A DNA stretch of 21,365 nucleotides from a virus: IMG/VR virus record IMGVR_UViG_3300032313_001260, positions 1 through 21,365 of that record, one strand, 5' to 3'. The position numbers and the translations under genes were made by a program. The stretch's first letter is position 1. Each line of letters starts with the position of its first letter. A model generated the notes under the pieces. The model saw only the letters and a list, made by a program, of their open reading frames with translations. It was not told the DNA's origin and made no database searches. Positions 12,231 to 18,425 of this stretch are shown piece by piece.

Positions 12231-12305
12231 GCGGGTGTAACTCAGTGGTAGAGTGTCAGCCTTCCAAGCTGTTCGTCGCAGGTTCGATCCCTGTCACCCG
12301 CTCCA
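12231..12305 (+). tRNA. tRNA-Gly(TCC)
   Basis: The loop CTTCCAA gives TCC; acceptor GCGGGTG/CACCCGC perfect; discriminator T; CCA encoded. Confidence 0.93.
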
Positions 12306-12310
12306 CTAAA

Positions 12311-12368
12311 TTGTTGCTTTTTAGCAACATTGCTAAATCGGCGACTCGTGTTGCAATTTTAGCAACAA
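12311..12368. repeat. nested inverted repeats of GTTGCT/AGCAAC
   Basis: TGTTGCT/AGCAACA (12312-12329, TTTT loop) and TGTTGC/GCAACA (12349-12367), while TTGTTGCT at 12311 also matches AGCAACAA at 12361. The alternative pairings suggest a regulatory or transcript-end role. A related TAGCAACAAAAA occurs at 14882 upstream of another promoter. Confidence 0.5.
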
Positions 12369-12378
12369 AATCTTTTGG

Positions 12379-12407
12379 TAGACCATAAAGGCCCATTTTG
12401 CTATAAT
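12379..12407 (+). promoter_or_regulatory. promoter with palindromic -10
   Basis: TAGACC (12379-12384), 17 nt, TATAAT (12402-12407). The -10 is embedded in TGCTAT-A-ATAGCA, a perfect inverted repeat. The same TAGACCATAAA start and palindromic -10 recur at 18226-18254. Confidence 0.7.
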
Positions 12408-12437
12408 AGCAGTATAGTAACTAACAAGGAGAGCAAA

Positions 12438-12752
12438 ATGTCTAAACTACTCATTACTACCCAAGTTTACGAAAACTACGCCTGGCGCGAAGATGGCACC
12501 TTAGGCATCGGTGCTGATGCTTATTGGAAGGCCAAAGGCGGGAATGATTATGTGGTTAAGAATTTCCGCGGCGACGATACAATTGCAGTCATGGCTGTAC
12601 GCAGTCAAATTGAGACTGAGAATGATGGTTATCGTGAACATATTGTCGATTGGTCAATTGTTGCCGACGACTATCTGACTGAGTTCGAACGTAGCCAATT
12701 GGAGTACGACGGCGAGATTACTTTCCCTGCAACAGAGTTGGAAGTAGCATAA
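12438..12752 (+). CDS. hypothetical protein (104 aa), phage type
   Basis: AAGGAGAG precedes the ATG. The protein is acidic and mixed alpha/beta; it begins MSKLLITTQVYENYAWREDG, has GADAYWKAKGGNDYVV (26-41) and ends in a Glu/Asp-rich stretch. The N-terminal pattern LLITTQVYENYAWR occurs in small phage proteins of unknown role, and I recall no experimental function. It is the first gene of a pair with the phosphoesterase at 12769. The start is chosen for the Shine-Dalgarno rather than the upstream in-frame Met in the promoter region. Confidence 0.7.
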   Translation: MSKLLITTQVYENYAWREDGTLGIGADAYWKAKGGNDYVVKNFRGDDTIAVMAVRSQIETENDGYREHIVDWSIVADDYLTEFERSQLEYDGEITFPATELEVA

Positions 12753-12768
12753 TTATAAGGAGAACCAA

Positions 12769-13332
12769 ATGCCAGCAGTGTTTTTAGTTAGTGATACGCA
12801 TTTTGGTCACGCTGGCGTTTGCCGTTTTACTCGCAACGATGGAGTGACGAAACTGCGCCCGTGGGACGATCCTGCGGAAATGGATGAGTTCATGGTAAAA
12901 GCATGGAACGAGCGTGTCAAGCCCACGGACAAAGTGTATCATCTAGGCGATGTTGTTATTAACCGCCGAGCATTATCTACGTTGGCTCGTTTAAACGGCG
13001 ACAAGGTCTTGATCCGCGGTAATCACGACATCTTTCGCGATGACGAGTATAGACAGTACTTTCGTGAACTACGTGCATACCATGTCATGAACGGAATGAT
13101 ACTAAGCCATATTCCCATACACGAAGAAAGTCTGGGTCGTTTTGGAGTTAACATTCACGGACATCTGCATAGCAACAGAGTTATGAAAGATGGTGCTGTT
13201 GATGTTAGATATCATTGCGTCTGCGTAGAACAAACAGACTTTGCACCTATCTTGTTTGAAGATGTTGTCAAGCGTATAGAAGCAGAAGGTGGTACAATAG
13301 GTTTTAAAAACGGTAATGGCCCAACAATGTAA
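12769..13332 (+). CDS. metallophosphoesterase (calcineurin-like)
   Basis: A 187-residue calcineurin-like phosphoesterase with the five conserved blocks: SDTHFGHAG (8-16), HLGDVVI near 63, IRGNHD near 86, LSHIPIH near 110, and HGHLH near 125. These give a two-metal site (Mn/Fe/Zn) for phosphodiester or phosphomonoester hydrolysis. The size fits the small YfcE/phage-type group. AAGGAG precedes the ATG and the gene follows the 12438 gene by 16 nt. Substrate may be a cyclic nucleotide, a nucleic-acid end or a second messenger; phage enzymes of this type can blunt defence signalling, but that is inference. Confidence 0.88.
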   Translation: MPAVFLVSDTHFGHAGVCRFTRNDGVTKLRPWDDPAEMDEFMVKAWNERVKPTDKVYHLGDVVINRRALSTLARLNGDKVLIRGNHDIFRDDEYRQYFRELRAYHVMNGMILSHIPIHEESLGRFGVNIHGHLHSNRVMKDGAVDVRYHCVCVEQTDFAPILFEDVVKRIEAEGGTIGFKNGNGPTM

Positions 13333-13335
13333 TAG

Positions 13336-13364
13336 TTGACTGGGCTGTTACTAACATATATAAT
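13336..13364 (+). promoter_or_regulatory. promoter for tRNA-Ser/Thr block
   Basis: TTGACT (13336-13341), 17 nt, TATAAT (13359-13364), 9 nt before tRNA-Ser. Confidence 0.75.
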
Positions 13365-13372
13365 AAACACAT

Positions 13373-13467
13373 GGAGCGTTGGCCGAGTTGGTCGAAGGCA
13401 CTTTCCTGCTAAGAAAGCAAGTGGACAAAAATCTGCTTCGTTGGTTCGAATCCAACACGCTCCGCCA
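13373..13467 (+). tRNA. tRNA-Ser(GCT)
   Basis: Class II, long variable arm; loop CTGCTAA gives GCT (AGY); acceptor GGAGCGT/ACGCTCC perfect; discriminator G; CCA encoded. Confidence 0.93.
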
Positions 13468-13473
13468 AGTTTG

Positions 13474-13547
13474 GCCCTTTTAGTTAAATGGTATAACAGT
13501 TGATTTGTAATCATCAATTGGCAGTTCGATTCTGTCAAGGGGCACCA
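13474..13547 (+). tRNA. tRNA-Thr(TGT)
   Basis: The loop TTTGTAA gives TGT; acceptor GCCCTTT/AAGGGGC; one mismatch in the anticodon stem; CCA encoded. Confidence 0.88.
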
Positions 13548-13558
13548 AAGGATAATAT

Positions 13559-13786
13559 ATGCCACACTCAGCAGATGTAACTAAGCAAGTCATTGAAAGA
13601 ATGATGAACTTACAAGAGTTTACTGTCACTGTTCCAGTTGAAAATAACTGGATTCCGAATGGTCGAGCGCCGTTTGATATTCGAATTAAGAATGGACTTG
13701 CTACAGTATCCGTTCCGGCATTGACTGAAGCAGAAGCTCGTAGTAAAATAATTGCATATTTTAATGCAAGTGATACAGAAGATTAA
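13559..13786 (+). CDS. small hypothetical protein (75 aa)
   Basis: AAAGGATA lies just before the ATG. Sequence is a small alpha/beta protein: a polar N-terminus, FTVTVPVENNW (22-32), APFDIRIKNGLATVSVPALTEAEARSKIIAYF (38-69). The arrangement of two strands then a helix (TEAEARSKI) resembles several phage/bacterial small domains, but I cannot name one. It sits between tRNA-Thr and tRNA-Pro, and its stop ends 1 nt before tRNA-Pro. Confidence 0.6.
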   Translation: MPHSADVTKQVIERMMNLQEFTVTVPVENNWIPNGRAPFDIRIKNGLATVSVPALTEAEARSKIIAYFNASDTED

Positions 13787-13787
13787 T

Positions 13788-13865
13788 CCGGGTGTAGCTC
13801 AGCCAGGCTAGAGCACCTGCTTTGGGAGCAGGGGGTCGTAGGTTCGAATCCTGCTACCCGGACCA
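13788..13865 (+). tRNA. tRNA-Pro(TGG)
   Basis: The loop TTTGGGA gives TGG; acceptor CCGGGTG/TACCCGG; T arm GTAGG/CCTGC; CCA encoded. Confidence 0.93.
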
Positions 13866-13874
13866 AGTAATAAT

Positions 13875-13958
13875 GCCCGGATGGTGGAATGGTAGACACG
13901 ACAGACTTAAAATCTGTTTCCGTCAGGAGTGCCGGTTCAAGTCCGGCTCCGGGTACCA
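13875..13958 (+). tRNA. tRNA-Leu(TAA)
   Basis: Class II; loop CTTAAAA gives TAA (UUR); acceptor GCCCGGA/TCCGGGT; CCA encoded. Confidence 0.93.
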
Positions 13959-13967
13959 AGTTTAGCA

Positions 13968-14046
<79 letters not shown>

Positions 14047-14063
14047 TTTACATATTGACAAAA

Positions 14064-14243
14064 ATGAAAAAAATTTTTATTGCAATGGCAGAAACCAATA
14101 ACGGCGATCGAGTGTTTGGTAATGCATACTTAACGTATCAGAAAGCCTATGCTGCTGCACTGGATATGATTAAAGAAGTAGAAATCAACACAGAGTGGCA
14201 ATTGTTGCCCATAGTTGAAGAAATTGATTTTGTAGAAGATTAA
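14064..14243 (+). CDS. small hypothetical protein (59 aa)
   Basis: The frame starts MKKIFIAMAETNNGDRVFGN and ends with acidic EEIDFVED. It has a hydrophobic N-terminal strand, a helix (TYQKAYAAALDMIKEVE, 24-40) and a short strand. No Shine-Dalgarno precedes the ATG, so the start could instead be the internal Met at residue 8. It lies between tRNA-Ile2 and tRNA-Arg(TCT) and is probably expressed on the tRNA transcript. It is short, with a shape common among phage hypothetical proteins; function unknown. Confidence 0.5.
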   Translation: MKKIFIAMAETNNGDRVFGNAYLTYQKAYAAALDMIKEVEINTEWQLLPIVEEIDFVED

Positions 14244-14252
14244 TTAAAATAA

Positions 14253-14327
14253 CTGGCGTTCGTTCAACGGATAGGACATGGGTCTTCTAAACCCAGAATG
14301 GGGGTTCGATTCCCTCACGCCGGACCA
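14253..14327 (+). tRNA. tRNA-Arg(TCT)
   Basis: The loop CTTCTAA gives TCT (AGR); acceptor CTGGCGT/ACGCCGG with one T-G; CCA encoded. Confidence 0.92.
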
Positions 14328-14329
14328 GG

Positions 14330-14358
14330 TTTACAAAAAATCAATCATTTGCTATAAT
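14330..14358 (+). promoter_or_regulatory. sigma70-type promoter
   Basis: TTTACA (14330-14335), 17 nt, TATAAT (14353-14358), directly after the CCA of tRNA-Arg. Confidence 0.75.
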
Positions 14359-14382
14359 GTTGTTTTGTTTGAGGAGCAAGCA

Positions 14383-14685
14383 ATGAACGACACCAACGAC
14401 ATACTAGGCACTCCAATTGAAGTAGGTTCCACTGTTATAACATGCCACAATGGCAGAATAATCGTAGGACGTATTGCAGAAATATACGAAGAAAGAGGCA
14501 ATGTAAAAGTTGAACCTTTGCCTTATGACACAAATGGTAGAAGACCTCCACCTGGAACGAAACCGTTTCGTCGTGCAGACTACAATGTGTTTGTAGTAAA
14601 CGACCAAGACTTGTTTATGAGCACTCTTAAAGGGTATTGTCATAATACGGGTGAATTTGACGAAGACTACGAAGAAGAATTTTAA
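14383..14685 (+). CDS. hypothetical acidic protein (100 aa)
   Basis: GAGGAG precedes the ATG. The protein begins MNDTNDILGTPIEVGSTVITC and has a beta-rich middle (SH3-like strand pattern GRIIVGRIAEIYEERGNVKVEPL, 24-46), a Pro/Arg stretch (GRRPPPGTKPFRR) and a very acidic tail (FDEDYEEEF). The beta-rich section is like small phage SH3-type or RNA-binding domains, though no known motif is certain. Expressed from its own promoter; next to tRNA-Cys. Confidence 0.65.
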   Translation: MNDTNDILGTPIEVGSTVITCHNGRIIVGRIAEIYEERGNVKVEPLPYDTNGRRPPPGTKPFRRADYNVFVVNDQDLFMSTLKGYCHNTGEFDEDYEEEF

Positions 14686-14693
14686 AGAATAAT

Positions 14694-14771
14694 GCAACGG
14701 TGGCAGAGAGGCCCAATGCAAGGGACTGCAAATCCCTAAAACCGCGTGTTCGAATCACGCCCGTTGCTCCA
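14694..14771 (+). tRNA. tRNA-Cys(GCA)
   Basis: The loop CTGCAAA gives GCA; acceptor GCAACGG/CCGTTGC perfect; discriminator T as in tRNA-Cys; CCA encoded. Confidence 0.93.
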
Positions 14772-14777
14772 AACAAA

Positions 14778-14867
14778 GGAAGTGTGGCAGAGTCCGGCTG
14801 ATTGCACCTGTCTTGAAAACAGACGAACCGTAAGGTTCCGTGAGTTCGAATCTCACCGCTTCCGCCA
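14778..14867 (+). tRNA. tRNA-Ser(TGA)
   Basis: Class II with a long variable arm (GAACCGTAAGGTTC); loop CTTGAAA gives TGA (UCN); CCA encoded. Confidence 0.93.
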
Positions 14868-14900
14868 AAATCGTGCTAAAATAGCAACAAAAATAAACGG

Positions 14901-14929
14901 TTGCCCAAAAAGACTCATTTTGCTATAAT
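14901..14929 (+). promoter_or_regulatory. promoter, copy 2 of repeated module
   Basis: TTGCCC (14901-14906), 17 nt, TATAAT (14924-14929). AAATAAACGGTTGC, CAAAAAG and TGTGTATTGT are shared with the promoter at 10211-10239. Confidence 0.75.
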
Positions 14930-14958
14930 ATGTGTATTGTGTAATTGAGGAGCTCGTA

Positions 14959-15279
14959 ATGCAAAAACTCGTTAATTTTATTGCAATTAGTATTTTTGCA
15001 ACTTCTGCTGTTGCTGCAGATTGGGAGGATCCTGAAGCACGTTTTGATGCTACCAAGAACTTTACTTCTAAAAGTACAATAGAATGGGTACTTACGAAAG
15101 ATGTGCAAACAACGTGTGATCGTGAAAGCAAGCGGCGCGGACTGGGTGGATTTGATTATGCTGTATTGGCTTGTTCATTTTGGCAAGGATCAACCTGTAT
15201 TATCTTTACCAAGCCAACTACCACATTACACGAAATTGGTCACGAAATGAGACATTGCTTTCAAGGCAATTATCATTGA
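14959..15279 (+). CDS. exported small HExxH zinc-peptidase-like protein
   Basis: GAGGAGCTCG precedes the ATG. Residues 1-20 are a clear signal peptide (MQKLVNFIAISIFATSAVAA) with cleavage likely after AVAA. The mature 86 residues hold four Cys that may pair in the periplasm, and end in LHEIGHEMRHCFQ: HEIGH fits the zincin HExxH motif, with a further His as a possible third ligand. Zincin domains are usually larger, so it may be a minimal peptidase or a metal-binding protein. Its promoter is a copy of the one at 10211. A role in lysis or envelope remodelling is a guess. The final TGA overlaps the next -35 box. Confidence 0.72.
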   Translation: MQKLVNFIAISIFATSAVAADWEDPEARFDATKNFTSKSTIEWVLTKDVQTTCDRESKRRGLGGFDYAVLACSFWQGSTCIIFTKPTTTLHEIGHEMRHCFQGNYH

Positions 15280-15304
15280 CAACAAAAACAACTTCAAGTA
15301 AAAT
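15276..15304 (+). promoter_or_regulatory. sigma70-type promoter
   Basis: TTGACA (15276-15281, overlapping the previous stop codon), 17 nt, TAAAAT (15299-15304). Confidence 0.75.
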
Positions 15305-15335
15305 ATGAAGTATATTAACTAAGTAGGAGATGTAA

Positions 15336-15593
15336 ATGAATATTCGACTTCGTGCTGTTGCTCGTACTGCTGGAATGTTTGCTGTTGCTACCTTGGTTCC
15401 GTTGGTGCTGGTAGGATTGTTTCAATTGGATGCAGACATTCTTTTAACCTTATTTCTGTTATTGTTTTTTGCCTGGATGCTCTGGGTTGTTTATTCAATT
15501 AATCTTGGGCAACTTGAAACAGAAGAAAAGATTCGCGAAATGCAGGAGCGTCGCGAAACAATGTTATCTAACATAGTAAATAAACAAGAGTAA
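15336..15593 (+). CDS. two-pass membrane protein (85 aa)
   Basis: GTAGGAGATG lies 8 nt before the ATG. A basic N-terminus (MNIRLRAVARTA) leads to two membrane spans (about residues 13-33 and 35-55), followed by a charged helix (LGQLETEEKIREMQERRETMLSNIVNKQE) that is probably a cytoplasmic coiled coil. The layout resembles holin-like or i-spanin-like small phage membrane proteins, but no direct match can be claimed. It ends just before tRNA-Trp. Confidence 0.6.
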   Translation: MNIRLRAVARTAGMFAVATLVPLVLVGLFQLDADILLTLFLLLFFAWMLWVVYSINLGQLETEEKIREMQERRETMLSNIVNKQE

Positions 15594-15598
15594 TACGT

Positions 15599-15672
15599 TC
15601 CGGTGTGGTGTAATGGCAGCGCCGCGGTCTCCAAAACCGCTAGTGGGGGTTCGATTCCCTCCACCGGAGCCA
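15599..15672 (+). tRNA. tRNA-Trp(CCA)
   Basis: The loop CTCCAAA gives CCA; acceptor TCCGGTG/CACCGGA; discriminator G; encoded CCA. Confidence 0.93.
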
Positions 15673-15695
15673 ACTTTATTTTCAAGGAGTTTGTT

Positions 15696-15887
15696 ATGAA
15701 ATACTTTCGAGTAGGTGTTCCTGTTCTGGTTGTGTTGGCAGTGATTTTTAATGCGATTACAGCATACGGAGCAGATAACTCAACAGCCTTTTATGCCAAC
15801 ATTACTGCATTGTGTGGTTGGTTGGTAATTGCTGGTGATGAAATAATCCATTTCCGTGACCAACGTGCTAATAAGGATAGTGTATAA
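15696..15887 (+). CDS. small two-span membrane protein (63 aa)
   Basis: CAAGGAGT precedes the ATG. The N-terminus is MKYFRVGVPVLVVLAVIFNAITAYG, a basic start and first span, followed by ADNSTAFYANITALCGWLVIAGDEII, a second span, then a charged tail HFRDQRANKDSV. The stop overlaps the next ATG by 1 nt (TAATG), so the 25-residue peptide after it is coupled. The size and topology are holin-like, but the function is unproven. An alternative upstream start lies inside tRNA-Trp and is rejected. Confidence 0.6.
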   Translation: MKYFRVGVPVLVVLAVIFNAITAYGADNSTAFYANITALCGWLVIAGDEIIHFRDQRANKDSV

Positions 15888-15964
15888 TGTTTGCGATTCC
15901 GTTGCGTGAAATACCTTATTACATCAAATGGCGATTTAAACAGATTTTAAAAAGATTCAAATAA
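15887..15964 (+). CDS. 25-residue basic amphipathic peptide
   Basis: Coupled to the preceding membrane gene by a one-base overlap. The 25 residues (MFAIPLREIPYYIKW, then RFKQILKRFK) are strongly basic and amphipathic, with no acidic residue after position 8. Such peptides can bind membranes. Candidate roles are membrane partner of the upstream protein, a lysis helper, or a chance ORF. It ends 5 nt before the initiator tRNA. Confidence 0.4.
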   Translation: MFAIPLREIPYYIKWRFKQILKRFK

Positions 15965-15969
15965 ACTAT

Positions 15970-16043
15970 CGCGGGATAGAGAAACGGCATCTCGAGAGTC
16001 TCATAAGCTCTAGTTCCTGGTTCGATTCCGGGTCCCGCAACCA
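15970..16043 (+). tRNA. initiator-like tRNA-fMet(CAT)
   Basis: The loop CTCATAA gives CAT. The first acceptor pair is C1-A72, unpaired, the mark of bacterial initiator tRNA (needed for formylation). The three G-C pairs normal in the initiator anticodon stem are not seen (stem AGAGT/GCTCT), so binding to the ribosomal P site may differ. CCA encoded. Confidence 0.8.
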
Positions 16044-16047
16044 ATCC

Positions 16048-16239
16048 CGGAGTCCCATCTCCGTTATTTCATGGGGGTAATTGGTATAACCATAATACCT
16101 GGGTTGACGATACAACCTTAAGACCTGTGGCGGTGCCTTGAAAAATCGTAGGGCGGGGACTGTACCGTCCTTATGGAAAAACAGATCGACAGAGTAGCAA
16201 GCAGCTCAGTCAGGGGCTTGGGGGACCAAGTGGCCTGAC
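16048..16239 (+). ncRNA. structured segment J
   Basis: Within the 220-nt gap before the oxygenase fusion: CGGAG/CTCCG (16048-16063), GGTTG/CAACC (16102-16117), GGAC/GTCC (16157-16170) and a GTCAGG/CCTGAC stem enclosing CTTGG/CCAAG (16209-16239). GC-rich against the AT-rich next gene, with no convincing frame. A candidate ncRNA or a 3' end of the initiator-tRNA transcript. Confidence 0.4.
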
Positions 16240-16252
16240 ACCATGTCATGAG

Positions 16253-16258
16253 TAAATA
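16253..16258 (+). promoter_or_regulatory. TAAATA box (T4-late-like) before oxygenase fusion
   Basis: GAGTAAATA ends 5 nt before the ATG at 16264; no Shine-Dalgarno is present. Confidence 0.5.
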
Positions 16259-16263
16259 AAAAA

Positions 16264-17412
16264 ATGAAAAATTTAGAAATTCTATCTAGATATGACTCAA
16301 AATATTTAGATCCAATTTGGGATAATAAAGTTCTTAATTATGATCATACAAAATATGATTGGCAAAGTTTATTTTTAAATGCAATACAGGAAAAATATCC
16401 TAGTTTAGAAAGACTCGATCAACTTCACTTACATGTAAAAACAAATCAGTTAATAGAATTACGCAAACATCTGGAGAATTTATTTCAGACCGATCAAGTT
16501 CGACAAAAAGTTGATGAGTTTTTTGAAGAATACATAAACAAATTATTGCCATCGCAGGATTACATGTTACAAAAAACTCCAGGTATTAGAATACTCGTAC
16601 CTGATCAGGCTAAAAAAGGCAGATTATTATCCTTTCATACAGGACACTGGACAGGTTATAATAATGGTATGTATACAGTATGGACACCAGTTACTCAAAC
16701 CTGGGACACTAATGCAATGCAGGTTATTAGTTGGACTGATACCATTACAGCCATGAAAAAAATTCATGCAAATAAATTAACAACTAAGGAAATACAATCT
16801 CTTTGCGAACAGTATTGTTGGCCTACTAATATTGATGTAGGGCAAAGTTGGTTATTTAATCAAGGACATTTACATGGTAATGTAAACAACGCTACCGGTG
16901 TATCTCGGGTAAGTTTTGATATTAGAGCCATGATTAAAGGATGTGATTATGGCTTTAGATATCCGGGTGGATTTTGGCGACTACGTGGAAAATCCAATCA
17001 CTTTCAAATTAATAAATTAGATACTAATAAACGCTGGATAACCTTATCAGACCAAGGCAGTCAATTTGTAGGTAGTACACCGCAATTTATATTTAGAGAA
17101 TTTTTACTTAATTGGTGTAGTAAGAATGGTATTACTCCTATTGAATGGCATAACGAATACCTTTACTGTGATTGGAATTTAAATTTTCAGCATAGCATTG
17201 TAAATGGTAGTATTGACGGTATAATTCTTCCTAGTATATATGCTCTAACAGCGGAACCGGTATTTAGATTAAAATTATTTCAGTTGGCATTAGATAAAGG
17301 TGTACAATTAGTATTTGTAGATGAAAATATTTTGTTAGATTCGCAAGCTTCATTAGATTATATTAAAAAGATATATGCTTTTGCTTACCCAGAAGAAAAT
17401 TTTAATAATTGA
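16264..17412 (+). CDS. fused 2OG-Fe(II) oxygenase-like / carbohydrate-cluster domain protein
   Basis: A 382-residue protein that appears to fuse two families of the 'sporadic carbohydrate cluster' (SCC). Residues about 110-250 look like the 2OG-Fe(II) oxygenase-type domain: LLSFHTGHWTGYNNG (121-135), VWTPVT (139-144), then GHLHGNVNNATGVSRVSFDIR (201-221) with the distal His (H202/H204) and 2OG-binding Arg (R215 or R221). Residues about 275-380 resemble the LIC12192-type SCC domain: REFLLNWCSKNGITPIEWHNEY, GIILPSIYAL, and LALDKGVQLVFVDEN. The expected HxD metal pair reads H125-T-G127, so the carboxylate is absent (the halogenase-like HxG form), unless H128 or another residue takes its place. 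A surface-sugar or glycan modification role is inferred. TAAATA lies 5 nt before the ATG, with no Shine-Dalgarno. AT-rich. Confidence 0.6.
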   Translation: MKNLEILSRYDSKYLDPIWDNKVLNYDHTKYDWQSLFLNAIQEKYPSLERLDQLHLHVKTNQLIELRKHLENLFQTDQVRQKVDEFFEEYINKLLPSQDYMLQKTPGIRILVPDQAKKGRLLSFHTGHWTGYNNGMYTVWTPVTQTWDTNAMQVISWTDTITAMKKIHANKLTTKEIQSLCEQYCWPTNIDVGQSWLFNQGHLHGNVNNATGVSRVSFDIRAMIKGCDYGFRYPGGFWRLRGKSNHFQINKLDTNKRWITLSDQGSQFVGSTPQFIFREFLLNWCSKNGITPIEWHNEYLYCDWNLNFQHSIVNGSIDGIILPSIYALTAEPVFRLKLFQLALDKGVQLVFVDENILLDSQASLDYIKKIYAFAYPEENFNN

Positions 17413-17489
17413 AACACATAAAAGAACCATAGTCAGGATAATTAGTTATAGTATCATGTCAGTAACGACACCAATTCCAGGAGACAGCG

Positions 17490-17648
17490 ATGCCTAATTC
17501 AAATTTTAGAAATTGGTTAAGAATTATCTGGCTAGAAAACTGTCGTGAACACGAAGACCACAACGAATTGCCTTACACATTACAAGAATATTGGCAACGA
17601 TACCGATGGTGGCTGCGACGAGAATATCGTTTTCAGAACAAAAAATAA
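17490..17648 (+). CDS. small Trp/Arg-rich protein (52 aa)
   Basis: CAGGAG precedes the ATG. The 52 residues are Trp- and Arg-rich (FRNWLRIIWLENC; YWQRYRWWLRREYRFQNKK) with many aromatics and a basic C-terminus; it may bind nucleic acid or membranes. The upstream TATAGT around 17444 is a weak -10 candidate. It ends in a strong terminator and is monocistronic. No family recognised. Confidence 0.55.
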   Translation: MPNSNFRNWLRIIWLENCREHEDHNELPYTLQEYWQRYRWWLRREYRFQNKK

Positions 17649-17669
17649 ACGAGCTCAGGCTCGTTTTTT
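17648..17669 (+). terminator. intrinsic terminator
   Basis: AACGAGC (17648-17654) pairs with GCTCGTT (17659-17665) around TCAG, running into a T-run (17664-17669). Confidence 0.85.
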
Positions 17670-17670
17670 A

Positions 17671-17699
17671 TTGACTGAGTAACTGTATTCTGCTAAAAT
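17671..17699 (+). promoter_or_regulatory. sigma70-type promoter
   Basis: TTGACT (17671-17676), 17 nt, TAAAAT (17694-17699), starting immediately after the terminator T-run. It drives the gene pair at 17717 and 17893. Confidence 0.75.
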
Positions 17700-17716
17700 T
17701 ATAACAAGGTGATAAA

Positions 17717-17896
17717 ATGCGTAAACCAGAAAAAATTTATCGAGTAAAAAATCTTCGATCCAACGAAATCTTTACTACCAGTACAGTATATGAAAAGAGT
17801 ATTGACGGAGAACAGTTTATCGGAGTGTGGCGAGATTCGGATCCGCATCGTAGAGTAAATTGGATTCGCAGAGATAGCACAGTAAAGATCAAATGA
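17717..17896 (+). CDS. small basic protein (59 aa)
   Basis: AAGGTGAT precedes the ATG. The sequence MRKPEKIYRVKNLRSNEIF...GVWRDSDPHRRVNWIRRDSTVKIK is basic, with beta-strand-like alternation and W residues; it could be a small SH3/OB-like nucleic-acid binding domain, unproven. Its stop overlaps the start of the next gene as ATGA, so it and the virion-type protein are coupled. Function unknown. Confidence 0.6.
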   Translation: MRKPEKIYRVKNLRSNEIFTTSTVYEKSIDGEQFIGVWRDSDPHRRVNWIRRDSTVKIK

Positions 17897-18228
17897 CCAA
17901 AGCTTTTAGCATCAACGTAGGTAATGGTGGTTCCGGTGGTACCTCTTACACAGTTGACAACAAGTGGACTACCGCAGGTATAACTAAAATACAAAGTACA
18001 CTTAAAGTAGACGGGGATGCCGACTTTGGTGGTGATATTACAGTAAAAGGACGCAGTTTAACCCAAACCCTAGAAAAGATCGAAGAACGACTAGCAATAT
18101 TGCCACCGCCAAACTTGGAACTTGAACGAGATTGGTCGGAATTGGCCGAACTTAGACAGCAGTATGTAGAACTTGAACGAGAGTTGCTAGAAAAGCAACG
18201 AGTTTTTGATATCCTCAAAAAGTCCTAG
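17893..18228 (+). CDS. coiled-coil phage structural-type protein (111 aa)
   Basis: Three parts are visible: a Gly/Ser/Thr-rich beta start (VGNGGSGGTSYTVDNKW, 9-25), a short repeat-like section (LKVDGDADFGGDITVKGRSL, 37-56) and a Pro hinge PPPNLELE followed by a heptad helix (WSELAELRQQYVELERELLEKQRVFDILKK). The GGDITV-x-G-x-[ST]L pattern and the WxxL...RELLEKQ...W/FxILK end are common in T4-like cyanophage and pelagiphage baseplate, tail-fibre or head-decoration proteins. I infer a virion role but cannot place it. The start overlaps the preceding stop (ATGA); it ends in TAG just before the next promoter. Confidence 0.7.
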   Translation: MTKAFSINVGNGGSGGTSYTVDNKWTTAGITKIQSTLKVDGDADFGGDITVKGRSLTQTLEKIEERLAILPPPNLELERDWSELAELRQQYVELERELLEKQRVFDILKKS

Positions 18229-18254
18229 ACCATAAATCCTGTTTGTGCTATAAT
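18226..18254 (+). promoter_or_regulatory. promoter with palindromic -10, leaderless start
   Basis: TAGACC (18226-18231), 17 nt, TATAAT (18249-18254). The -10 lies in GTGCTAT-A-ATAGCAC, a perfect 7-bp inverted repeat. The ATG at 18261 is 7 nt past the -10, on the predicted start site. Confidence 0.7.
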
Positions 18255-18260
18255 AGCACT

Positions 18261-18425
18261 ATGTACAAAATTTCTATACCAGTTAATCGAGCGTACGATG
18301 CCATTCAATGGGCATCAGTACAATTCAAGCATTTTGAAGTGCAGCACATGATGCCCGCTGACAAATATGAATTTAGATTTGAACGTGCTGAACAGGCCAG
18401 TTTTTTTGCATTGAGATGGCAATGA
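18261..18425 (+). CDS. small protein, paralogue 1 (54 aa)
   Basis: The ATG coincides with the predicted transcription start of the palindromic promoter, so it would be leaderless. The 54 residues include YDAIQWASVQFKHFEV (12-27) and FRFERAEQASFFALRWQ at the C-terminus. The same design, W-D-x-I...F, then FxF-x(6)-ASxFxxxW, is found in the following gene, so they are tandem paralogues. Function unknown. Its stop overlaps the next start. Confidence 0.65.
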   Translation: MYKISIPVNRAYDAIQWASVQFKHFEVQHMMPADKYEFRFERAEQASFFALRWQ

